A stretch of 64,000 nucleotides of DNA from Morella rubra (taxonomy: Eukaryota; Streptophyta; Magnoliopsida; Fagales; Myricaceae). Positions within the stretch are counted from its first letter, which is position 1. Each line of letters opens with the position of its first letter. Positions 32,667 through 43,303 of the stretch are shown here, piece by piece. The stretch covers positions 27,436,238 through 27,500,237 of the forward strand of contig CM025851.1 in assembly GCA_003952965.2 (NCBI GenBank), read 5' to 3'. The notes beneath the pieces are model-generated. The model was not told where the DNA came from and made no database searches. It saw only the letters and a list, made by a program, of their open reading frames with translations. A program made the position numbers and the translations under genes.

Positions 32667-35600
32667 TTAAGCACAAACCAATTTAATCCAAGGAAATCTC
32701 ATTCCAATTTCTTGACGAATAAAGCAAAATCTATCCTCATTAAGGGGTTTTGTGAAAATATCCGCCAATTGAAGGTCGGTATTTACGAACTCAAGAACAA
32801 TATCCCCTTTTTGAGCATGATCTCGAATAAAATGATGCTTAATCTCAATATGTTTTGTCCTAGAGTGCTGAATTGGATTTTTTGTAAGATTAATCGCACT
32901 GGTGTTGTCACATTTTATTGGGATGAGAGAATAATGAAGATTAAATCTTCCAATTGTTGTTTCATCCACAATACTTGTGCACAACAATTGCCCACGGCAA
33001 TATACTCAGCTTCCGTGGTTGATAGAGCCACGGAGTTTTGTTTCTTACAACACCAAGAGACTAGTGAGGGTCCAAGAAATTGGCATGCACCACTAGTACT
33101 CTTTCTATCAATTTTACACCCAGCATAATCCGCATCCGAGTATCCTTGTAAATTAAATTCAACACTCTTGGGATAAAACAAACCAAGATTTTGAGTGCCA
33201 ACAAGATATCTAAAATTCTTTTAACTGCAAGGAGATGAGATTCCTTAGGACATGATTGAAATCTAGCACACATACATACACTAAACATTATATCGGGTCT
33301 ACTAGCGGTAAGATATAGTAAGGAGCCAATCATACCTCGATACTTCGTTTGGTCCACATCCTTACCTTTCTCATCCTTTTCCATTTTTGTAGATGGACTC
33401 ATAGGTGTGCTCATAGGTTTTGAATTGTCCATGTTGAATCTTTTGAGGAGATCTCTTGTATACTTAGCTTGATTTATGAAGATGCCTTCACTACATTGTT
33501 TGATTTGGAGCCAAGAAAGTAGTTCAATTCTCCCATAAGGCTCATCTCAAATTCACCTTGCATAACTTGAGAAAACTCTTGACACAAAGATTCATTAGTA
33601 GATCCAAAAATAATGTCATCAACATATATTTGAACCGTTAATAACTCATTTTCCTTTTCTTTGGTGAAAAGAGTAGTATCAATTTTACCTCGTGAAAAAC
33701 CATTTTCAATAAGAAAGGAACTTAGACGTTCATACCATGCTCGAGGTGCTTGTTTCAATCCATAAAGCGCTTTTGTGAGCTTGTACACATGATTTGAAAG
33801 CTTTCATCTTCAAAGCCCGGTGGTTGCTCAACATAACTTCCTCCGTAAGGAATCCATTTAGAAATGCACTTTTCACATCCATTTGAAAGAGTTTAAAATC
33901 TTTATAACAAGCGAAAGCGAGTAACATGCGAATGATTCTAAACGAGCAACAGGAGCAAAGTTTCATCAAAATCAATTCCCTCTTCTTGATTGTAACCTTG
34001 GGCTACTAATCTTGCTTTGTTCCTCACTACAACCCGGATTCATCCATTTTGTTTCTAAAACCCATTTTGTACCAATAATTGGATAATCCTTGGGTCTAGG
34101 AACTAGATGCCATACTTGGTTTTTCTCAAATTGTTTTAATCCTCTTCCATAGCATGGATCCAACTTTCATCATCTTTAGCCTCAAGAAAATTTTTAGGCT
34201 CAAGTTGAGAAAGTAAAGCAAAATTATTAGCTTGGTTTAAAGAAGATCGAGTCTTACCCCTTTTCAACATTACCAATAATTTGCTGAAGAGGATGACTCT
34301 TGATGTATCTCCAAGACTTTGGTAGATCATTGTTGACTTGTTGACCTTCTTCTTGTGATTCTTGAGATGCTTGATCTTGTACATGTGTTTCTTCCTTATC
34401 TTCATTTATAGCAAGTTTCTCAACCTCTTTGTCAAGATCTATAACATCTTCATCATTTCTTTTCACAAGATTGTTAGATTCATCAAAAACAACATGGACT
34501 GATTCTTCAACAACCAAAGTACGTTTATTAAAACACGATAAGCTTTACTAGAAGTTGAATAACCAAGAAATATACCTTCATCCGCTTTTGCATCGAACTT
34601 ACCCAAATTGTCCTTGTTGTTGTTGAGCACAAAACATTTACATCCAAAACATGAAAATAACCAATGTTGGGTTTTCTATCATTCCATAGCTCATAAGGTT
34701 TTCTTAAGAATAGGTCTAATCATGCAACGGTTCATAACATAGCAACTTGTGCTAACTGCTTCAGCCCAGAAGTAATCAGGCAAGTTGTTTTCACATAGCA
34801 AGGTTCTAGCCATTTCTTCAAGAGTCCTATTCTTCCTCTCTACAACACCATTTTGTTGAGGAGTTCTAGGAGCCGAGAAGTTATGGTTAATACCATTTTC
34901 ACCACAAAACTTTTCAAAGGAGGAATTTTCAAATTCTTTTCCATGATCACTCCTTATGCTAGAAATAGCAAAACCCTTTTTCATTTTGAATTCTCTTGCT
35001 AAGTTTTTCAAAAGCATGAAAAGCCTCATCTTTATGAGCTAGGAATAGAACCCATGTGAATCTACTGAAATCATCAACAACAACAAAGCCATAACGTTTG
35101 CCACCCAAACTCAATGTTCGGGTTGGACCAAATAAGTCCATGTGTAGAAGTTGAAGTGGTCTAGAAGTGGACACACATTTTTGGGCTTAAAAGATATTTT
35201 GGTTTGTTTGCCCTTTTGACATGCTGCACAAATTTTATCTTTTTCAAAAGAAAGATTAGGCAAACCCGAAACAAGATTTTTTGGCTAATTTTGAAATCAA
35301 GTCCATGCTTGCATGAGCAAGCCTTCTATGCCACAACCAACTATCTTTGTCATTTAGAGCTGAAAGACATTTAATGTTTTCTGAGGAGATGCTCTCTAAA
35401 TGAACAATGTACACATTTTCAAATCTATGTCCAACAAACAAGACTTTCTTGCTTTCAATATTTTCAACAAGACATATTGATGATTCAAAAATGACTCGGT
35501 TTCCCTTGTCACATAATTGACTAATACTCAAGAGATTATGCTTTAAACCATCAACAAGAAGTACATTTTCAATAATGGGATTAGGAGACATACCAATGCT

Positions 35601-36822
35601 TCCAACACCAAGTATTTTACCTTTGCCATTGTCTCCAAAGGTAACTGAACCCTTTTCTTTGAAACAAAGAGAGTGAACCAACTCTTGTCTCCGGTCATGT
35701 GCTTGGAGCAACCACTGTCAAGGACCCAATGTTCCTTGGTTTCATTGGACTTCAAGCATTCCTCATCTTCATTTTCCTTCGCCATGAAGCAAAGATTTGC
35801 AACTTCTTCATTGCTATCACTCACTATCACTATCACTATCACTATCACTATCACTCCCATCGGACTCTCCCCATGCAGCTAAAAATGCTTTCTTTTTATC
35901 CTTAAAATCCTTGGATTTCTTGTGGGATTCAAGGTAGGGCACTCTGTCTTTATATGTCCCGGCTTCTTGCATCCATAACAAATAATGTCATTCTTCTTGC
36001 TACTATCACCTTTGTAACTTGTCTTCCTTGAAATCTTTTATCTCCTTGTTTCTTCGGAAGAACTTCTTGAATCTCTTGGTGAATAATGCCATTTCTTCAT
36101 CATCTTCGGAATTCATCATCATTTGAAATGAGGCTTTCAAGGCAATGCCTCTTTTTCCTTTTCCTTCATCCTCATCTTCTTTTTCTTGATTCATCTCATG
36201 TGTCATGAGAGAGCCCATGAGCTCATCCAAGAAAGCTTTGTCAAGTCCTTAGCTTCTTGAATGGCGGTGACCTTGGTTCCTAAGCTTTTGGAGACACCTA
36301 AGAATCTTTCTTACCATTTCAACATTAGTGTATTCTTTACCAAGAGATTTAAGACCATTTATAATATCGGTGAAACGTGTAAACATAGATGAAATATTCT
36401 CATCAGGTTTCATTTTAAAAAGCTCATAACTATGAACAAGCATACTAATCTTGCTTTTTTAACCTGATTCGTACCTTCATGGGCCACTTGAAGTTTGTCC
36501 CAAATTTGTTTTGCAATATCACATCCAAAAATACGATTAAATTCATTTGAATCAAGTGCACAATACAATACATTCATAGCTTTAGAATTTAAAGACATAA
36601 TCTTAAGATCATCTTCATCCCACTCTTTTTCTCCTTCAACTTACCTTCCTTGTCTCTAGGAAATTTAGGACCATTTGAGATAATTCTCCACAGTTCATAG
36701 TCCACGGCTTGGATGTAAATCTTCATCCTAACTTTCCAATAGTTGTAGCACGTTCCATTGAACAAAGGAGGTCTGTTAGTGGATTGACCTTCAGCTAACG
36801 AAGAACTAACAAGGGTTGTCAT
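32667..36822 (-). pseudogene. Copia gag-pol polyprotein, frameshifted
   Basis: Order along the minus strand: Gag (MTTLVSSSLAEGQSTNRPPL, YNYWKVRMKIYIQA; 36822-36000), CCHC zinc knuckle (CYGCKKPGHIKTECP, about 35985-35930), aspartic protease (HWVLDSGCSKHMTGD, about 35790-35740), GAG-pre-integrase (WLWHRRLAHASMDLISKLAK, about 35340), integrase with the D,D,E triad (LHMDLFGP, IRSDHGKEFEN, NGVVERKNRTLEE; 35174-34691), reverse transcriptase (KLFQMDVKSAFLNG, ALYGLKQAPRAWYERL, IYVDDIIFGS; 34163-33474) and RNase H (KSTSGACQFLG, STTEAEYIA, TKHIEIKHHFIRDH; 33181-32667). At least eight frame changes disrupt it, one within a (tcacta)n microsatellite at 35815-35860. Confidence 0.93.
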
Positions 36823-36841
36823 AAAAAATTATTAAACCTCA

Positions 36842-36853
36842 GCTCTGATACCA
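36842..36853 (-). promoter_or_regulatory. tRNA primer-binding site of the Copia element
   Basis: Minus strand TGGTATCAGAGC, complementary to the 3' end of plant initiator methionine tRNA, two bases inside the 5' LTR. Confidence 0.93.
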
Positions 36854-36855
36854 AT

Positions 36856-38073
36856 TGTAAGTCTGAATAACAACCCAAGAGGGGGGGGGGTGAATTGGGT
36901 TTTAATAAATTTTAAAACTTTTCAAGAATTTAAGCAATTTTAATGATAAAGCGTAGAACACAACAAGGAGAGATATGAACAAGTAAAAAGAATAGATGGA
37001 GTTAAAGAGATGACACCGTAATTTTAGGTGGTTCGGCTAACCCTTGCCTACGTCCACCCCCAAGGCTATTTACTTCCTTGGGCTTCTTTTCACTATTCTT
37101 CAAATAGCAAATACACCTTAGCTTCTCGGGTGCTAAGGAACCTTTACAAAGCATTTTTCGAGCTTACGCTTCAACTCTCTTCACGAATCCCAAAACCTAA
37201 GGGATTTCTTCTACCCACATGAGTAGGACAGTGTTTACCCAACACTCAAGTGGTTTATAAAGGATGGATACAAAGGAAGATCAAAGAATAGCTTTTAAAG
37301 CCGAATATACAAGTGTAAAGCACAAAGCAGTGCAATAAGACAAAGATCTTAGTAGAAAGCTGAAGTTTGGCAGAGAATCACAAGCTTTCTTGGTAGGTGT
37401 AGTCTTTTCTCTTCTTCAAAGCACTTTCTCTCTCTAGAAGTTAGGTCGTAGAATAATTGCAAAGTCTATGCGTACGATCCTTGTCTTCTTTCTCTTTTTC
37501 TTCTGGTATTTAAATCTTCTTGACATCAACGGTCATGAAAGCTAGCAAGAAGGACCGTTGGAGAGGCGCTCACGTCATTTGAAAGTGATTTGAAGGTTCT
37601 GACAAATATTCAAAATTTTCATTAAACCCGTGGCATGTGTTGACACATGGTTGGCATGTGTTGACACATCAAAAAATTGAACTGGAGTGGAGCTCTCGGG
37701 AGTCAGTGCAATGTGTCGACACCATAAAGCCAATGTGTCAACACTAGTCTTGGTCTGGAAAAGATGTCTCGGGTGTAAGTGCAATGTGTCGACACTTATA
37801 AGTGCTAGAGAGAAAAAGAGCAACTTTAAAGCGTCCAAACCATTCCAAAACCTTTTAAAGCACCTACAAAGAGAAAAAAAATCTTATCAACTTGTATAAT
37901 GGTATTCAAGTCCTCTTACAAGTATTTTAGATAGAAAAATACGATCTTTTGAAACATATTTTTTTTAGAAAAGAGGATTGACAATATGAAATTTAAAAGT
38001 CTTCTAAACACCTAGAGGTTTTTGTTATTATCAAAATCAATTATGGATTGTTTGCAAAACAACCTTGGGCTAA
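36856..38073 (-). repeat. 5' LTR of the Copia element
   Basis: Matches 28819-30023 closely throughout. It ends tgggctaaca next to the cctca duplication. Confidence 0.93.
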
Positions 38074-38078
38074 CACCT

Positions 38079-39448
38079 CATTTGCTCCATTTGAAGTAGT
38101 TGCAACTACATTTGCAGTAGTCGCAGCTGCTCTAGTCCCGGTCTGATTGCTAGCACCAACAGATCTAGCACCTGAATCACAACGAAGGCGTTTTCCTCTA
38201 GCTACCATGACGATGTCCTGTGACTGCACAAACAAAACCGTTCGCACTCTATTATTGTTAGAGAAATAAAATATGAATGTATGCGGAAAATCACTTTAAT
38301 AATCGGAGTCGGACTCTTCGGAGCTGTCACTATCCTCACTATCATCACACGACTCGTCATCACTGTCTGAGATAGATGTAGCACAACATCATGTCTCAAT
38401 GTCATTAGTGACGTGCAGAAGCGGATCAACGTCGTGCCTACTCAACAGAATCATGTTGAAATTACTGAAATCTACAAAAAGAGAAACTAACTCGTTCTCC
38501 TGATATGCTTCCGGGATTCGACGTCCTGCCCTCTCTTCATCGTCCTCTTCTCCAACATCGGGCATATCATATGTATTTCTTCTTATTATTTTCTTAACTA
38601 TCTTATAGTGGCCCCCTAAACTTCATATTATCTAGATAAAATACTTGACCACCTTGAGATACAAGCATGAACGGGTCGTCTTTATACCACTTTCGTGATG
38701 TGTTGATGCTAACAAACTGTCCACTTTTGTGAAGACCTCAGTTTTGGGTGCTCAAGTCAAACCAGTCTCACTTAAACAAATAAACTAGATTCCCGTGCAG
38801 GTACTTTAGTGCATAAATGTCTACAACTTGACCATAAAAATCAACGGCTTCCCCATCATGGTCTCCCGGAACGACCACATGTTCATTCTGTGTACGACGA
38901 AATTGTTCACGTTGACTTGTATGAAACCGAAGTCCATTAACTATGCATCCTAGAATAGGAAAGTACTCGTTGATCCAGTCCAGATGCCAGTGCATATAAA
39001 TCATCTGACACTTCGGTTGGAGACAATAGAATAATATAAATGTATGAGACAATAAAAAAAATTAAATTAAACGAAAAAATAATATAATAAATACCTTTTT
39101 TTTATTCTACGAAGGGAATTCTATTTCGTGCCTTTGCTTAACATCTACTTGTGATTGCCATATAAGTTCGTGTAGATGCTTGTTGCGAACAAATATTTGT
39201 AAAACAAATGCACTACAAAATTTTGGAAAATAACAATGAAATGACGGAAAGTTGCTTACTCTACATGTGGGTTGAGTTTTGCACAGTTGTTAAGTACATA
39301 CCACTCTACTTTAGTGAAGTCCTTCCTATTTAAATTGTGGCCCTTGCCTGCTCCTAACGGACGAACATTCACAGTAAACACTAAAAGACGCTCCATCTGT
39401 CCTCCTCGGTCATCAACTTCGGCATAATTCCTCTCTTTTCTATTAACT
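38079..39448 (-). pseudogene. CACTA-C DUF4216-like region and linker
   Basis: Minus strand: VFTVNVRPLGAGKGHNLNRK, then DFTKVEWYVLNNCAKLNPHVE (39516-39256), and after a probable intron YEWINEYF-like text, NGLRFHTSQREQFRRTQNEH, FYGQVVDIYALKYLHGNLVY and LFK (39052-38768). The latter is the DUF4216 core. An acidic linker and the basic RGKRLRCDSG segment lead into the Copia insertion. The N-terminal TNP2 part is absent. Confidence 0.72.
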
Positions 39449-39657
39449 ATTCTTTTTCTCCCTAACCCATGTAACGAGACTTTTGCGTTCTTTGTCCACT
39501 GCATCATCGACAGCATGGATTTGTGTGCTCTTTTCAGCCACCATTACCAACACAACAATGTCGTAGCTATAAACATCTACTTTGGAGGTGATGTGCAAAT
39601 TGACTACCCACTCTGGAGCCATGTAATCGCGGGTTCCTCTCATCCTTGAGAAGCTTG

Positions 39658-39867
39658 GGCTATGTTTGTTTAGTGTTTCAAAACGTTTTCAAACACTTCT
39701 CACACTCACTTTTTCATCAATTTCAATACCTTTTCACCAATCCCAATAATTTTTTACAAATTCCAAAACTTTTAACACACTTTTCACCAATCCCAAGAGA
39801 ATCTACACTACTTCTAAAAAAACACAAACACAAAAAAACTGTTTTGAGATCTAAACCAAGCGTAGCC
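39658..39867. mobile_element. 210-bp MITE in the RLK-B kinase exon
   Basis: Terminal inverted repeats GGCTATGTTTGTTTAG and GGCTACGCTTGGTTTAG, with flanking ttg duplicated (39655-39657 and 39868-39870). The size, TIR style and 3-bp duplication suggest a PIF/Harbinger (Tourist-like) MITE. RLK-A lacks it. Confidence 0.8.
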
Positions 39868-40107
39868 TTGAATTGCAGGAGTCACCTCTGTTTTGTAGTT
39901 TAGACAAGCCAAAATCTGCGACCTTTGGTTGATAATCAGAGTCTAGAATTATGTTTTTGGGTTTTACATCGCAGTGTAAAACCCACTCCAAGCACTCTTC
40001 ATGCAAATAAGCCAGGCCTTTCGCAGTGCCCAAAGCTATTTCAAACCTTTTCTTCCAATCGAGTGAATTAGAAGCAAGGATTTGTGCCAAAGAACCATGC
40101 TCCATGT

Positions 40108-40943
40108 CAGGGCCGTCTCTAAGATAAATGAAGCCTTAGGCGAAACTATAAACAGAGGCCTTTTATAATAAATTATAAATTATTATATTAAAATATAAAA
40201 TATCAATAAACTCAACTTAATCTCAAATTCTCAATTTTCTCTAGATAAAAATGTGATAGCTATAACAGATATAAAATAAAAGTATAAAATAATTTAAAAG
40301 TTGAAAGGTTAAGGAAGAAGAGGGCTACTTTGAGATTTTGAAATTGAATCAACACTTGAAAGTTAGCTAGAAAGAAGGAAGGATATGACGTTCAAAATAA
40401 AAAAATAAGGAAAAATGGTAAACAGAAGATTGAAAGTAAGATATCAAATGAGAAGTGAGTTATAAAGAAGGATGGGTAGGCGTTCAAAGTAGAAAGATAA
40501 GAAAATTGGTGAGGAAATAGTTAAAGTAGTAAAATAAGAATTAAGAAAAAAAATTGAAAGTTTTTTTTTAAAGGAAAATAGTTTTTTTGAATTTTAAAGT
40601 TGGAAGTAATCTCCTTTGAAATTTTGAATTATGTTTTTCTTTGCATTAAATGAGGATTTCAAAAAGTTTAAAGGATACTAGACTTAAAAAATAAGCTATA
40701 GTAAACATATAATTTTTTTTAAAAAAAATTTTTAAAATGAAAATTGGCTATAGTCTTTTGAATTTTAAAGTTGGAAGCTCCTTTGAAATTTTGAATTATG
40801 TTTGGCATTAAATGAGATTTCAAAAAGTTTAAAGGATACTTTCCTTATCCCGAGCCTTAACTATTAAATATTAAGTACAGTTAACCTTCCTATTTTGGGG
40901 CCTTAGGAACCGCCTAGGCTGCCTATGCTTAGAGACGCCCCTG
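40108..40943. mobile_element. Non-autonomous hAT element, 836 bp, in RLK-B
   Basis: TIRs CAGGGCCGTCTCTAAG and CAGGGGCGTCTCTAAG. Perfect 8-bp target duplication ctccatgt (40100-40107 and 40944-40951). The interior is AT-rich with no transposase. The 8-bp duplication and CAGGG ends identify the hAT superfamily. Confidence 0.93.
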
Positions 40944-42061
40944 CTCCATGTATTCGGACACCAAAAGCCTATGCTTTCCCTAAGCACAATAGCCCTACAT
41001 CTCTATCAAGTGCATGTGGTTAAGCCTCCAATTGACACTCACTTCTGCTAAGAATGTATCTTATCCTAATCGATTAGCTTCATTAAGTCGCTTTCCTGCA
41101 GCAACTGGATTATCAGACAACACCCCTCTATATACAATCCCTCTTGCTCCACTTCCAATCTCATATGTAAAACCCTTTGTTGCCTTCTTTAGCTTGGCAT
41201 AGGTAAATTTTTGGAATCTCGTGGGAGCAAAAAGATAACCTTGCTTGTTTTGCCTAGTATTTTTTGGGGTTCTAACCAGGAGACAACACACTGAAAATAT
41301 ACAAACGATTTTGAGTCCTCCCAGTCCACATACAAACTAGAACATGCATGACTTTCACTGTTCCATTTCCTCGGCTTCTTAGATACGTTCTGTTCAATTG
41401 TAGCGGACCTTCTTTTGAACAATCTAAACTGGATGGTTCTACAGTATTGGCATTGAACAGGTGCTTCCTTTTGGGTATTCTCAAATATACCCTTCCTTTA
41501 AAATTGGACGACAGATATCCATTCAACAATAGTGTCTTGGGGTAACATTTTGCAAACCCATCGTACGGGCTGAAGGTGTATTGGAATGCTATGCAATAAT
41601 TGCATAGTTGCAAACATAAACTCTTACATCCATCTAGCTTGTAATTGGGGAAGTTGCCATAATCATAACCATAGAAGTCAACATGGGATAGTTGTAGAAA
41701 GTCAGAATCAGTTTTCTTGCAAGACAACACAAATTCTGGTTCACAACCATAAGACCAGTCGATCCGATTTTTCATATGATGCCCCGGAAGGTAGGAGCAT
41801 TTCCTACCAGAACCTGCAGGAATATATCTGCACATACTGTTTGCCCTGCAAGTACCATGTATCTTGCAGGGATTTTGAATGGTTTGCCACGAAACAATCC
41901 ACGTCTCTCCATCCTCGTCCCAACTGTACAATCGAACATTACCATCATAATCAACTGTCAATTTTCTATGAAGCACTTGCCCATAATCAACTGACATAAA
42001 AGTAAAATTATCGGAAGAACTAAAGTTCTCGAAAGAATCAAGCTCTGCGACTCTACTATTG

Positions 42062-42400
42062 TGATGGAGCTCAAAGACTTAGGAAGCCAAATCCAAGATA
42101 TTTGGCCATGCTACTCCCAGAAAATGGAGGACCAGTTCAAAAGATTCAAAAGATAGTGGGTGGACCTAATTCTTTAGAAGATATTTGATTTGCCGCTGAA
42201 CCTTGGGCGCAAGTGTGGGTTAGTCAAATGTGCTTGAGTTTAGGAAGGGAGTTTGTTGAGTCTGGTAGGAGTTTAAGTAACGTTGAGTTTGTGTATTATA
42301 AAGAAGTCTTTGGACAGTAGGATAAGGCGTGAAAATTTGAATTGTACTTGCGATTTTATCTCCAGCCCAAATTGGATAATTCTATTGCCTTTCAACGCTG
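42062..42400 (+). repeat. 5' LTR of the chromovirus (3' part lost)
   Basis: Aligns with 62045-62347 (gccaaatccaagatatttgg, agtgtgggttagtcaaatgt). It has about 60 bp more before ttctattgc, but ends at tttcaacgct, lacking the last 30 bp, where RT sequence begins. Confidence 0.88.
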
Positions 42401-42473
42401 TTGAAGAAGGGACAGTTCCATTGGGATGAGCAGGTAGAGAAGGCTTTCGAAGAACTCAAATTTGCATGACTAC
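42401..42473 (+). pseudogene. Chromovirus reverse transcriptase fragment, first half
   Basis: Reads LLKKGQFHWDEQVEKAFEEL then KFA, typical of the connection between Gypsy RT and RNase H. It continues after the second Gypsy at 48783. Confidence 0.85.
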
Positions 42474-43303
42474 TGATATCGGGGTTAACCGGGGAAAGCG
42501 CGGGACACCTCGGGACACCTCGGGAGCACCTCGGGCCGGTTGGAATGAGAGAAATGGACACCTCGAAAATAGTAATGGGGACCTCGGGAAGTGATAACCT
42601 AGGATAGAAAGACACCTTGAGATAGTAATGAGACGTCTGGATTTTGTATGGGTATCTCGAGATGTTTGTGGGAACGTCGGGAAAACACTCAGAAACACAC
42701 TCTAACTCACACACTTAGATAGATAAGCTCACCACCAAGTAGAACACAAAGGGATACAGAAATCACCACCCAATGTAATCCAACACGGATACAGAGCAAG
42801 AAACTCACCACCTATCGGAATCCACCGAAGGATAAGAGTTTGTAGAAGAAATCCTTCTTCAAAGTAGCCTAAGGCTCAAGTTGTATAAACACTCAAAATC
42901 TCTGTCTTTTTCCACTACTAGATAAGGGGTTTAAATAGTAAAGCTTGAAACAACCCTCCAAGCATGAGTAAATGAGAAATACATCTTCCAAAATATTAAT
43001 TGAGACTTAGGAAACATAAAAGACTCTTAGGGAAATGAAAAGACACTTTGAAAGATCAAAAGAACAAGCTAAACATAGCAAACTCGTCCAAAATTCGCTA
43101 GACCTTGGAATTAGCTGCCAGCCTGACCTCTTTGGAGTAATTTTACCATAACTTCGTCTAGAAAACTCTAAACTGTACGTCGTTTGATGCATTGGAAACT
43201 AGCATCGTAGAGCTTTCCAACAAGCCATAGAACAGAAACCCTTTGTAAAGCATTCCAGAATTTAATTTCAATCTCGACCTTTTGTGCTGGCCACACCTGT
43301 GTC
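42474..43303 (-). repeat. 3' LTR of the second Gypsy
   Basis: Close match to 47968-48777. Rich in acctcggga units at its inner-coordinate end (42480-42690). Confidence 0.92.

Larger units (their letters stand above)
28819..38073 (-). mobile_element. Complete Ty1/Copia LTR retrotransposon, 9.3 kb, inserted in CACTA-C
   Basis: Two LTRs (28819-30023 and 36856-38073), PBS, gag-pol, an extra downstream ORF and a polypurine tract are in correct order on the minus strand. The 5-bp target duplication is perfect: cctca at 28814-28818 and 38074-38078. The LTRs look nearly identical apart from a few substitutions and short indels, implying a fairly recent insertion. The polyprotein nevertheless carries many frameshifts, so this copy is defective. 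Integrase precedes reverse transcriptase, which defines Copia. Confidence 0.95.
26404..39448 (-). mobile_element. CACTA-C: truncated CACTA element carrying a nested Copia element
   Basis: Terminus CACTACAAGAAAACAGC at 26404, preceded by tca. Subterminal motifs around gtgcgaacg / gtgcggaca fill 26560-27110. Coding remnants on the minus strand run DUF4216-like (39516-38768), then a Ptta/En/Spm segment (38430-38079 and 28818-27428), interrupted by the Copia insertion. The TNP2 and DUF4218 parts and the other terminus are missing: at about 39448 the sequence changes to the RLK-B kinase tail, marking a deletion. Confidence 0.82.

Noticed and set aside
35673..35905. Plus-strand frames with TITITI and HYHYHY repeats
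   Set aside because: Readthrough of the (tcacta)n microsatellite on the strand opposite to Copia gag-pol.
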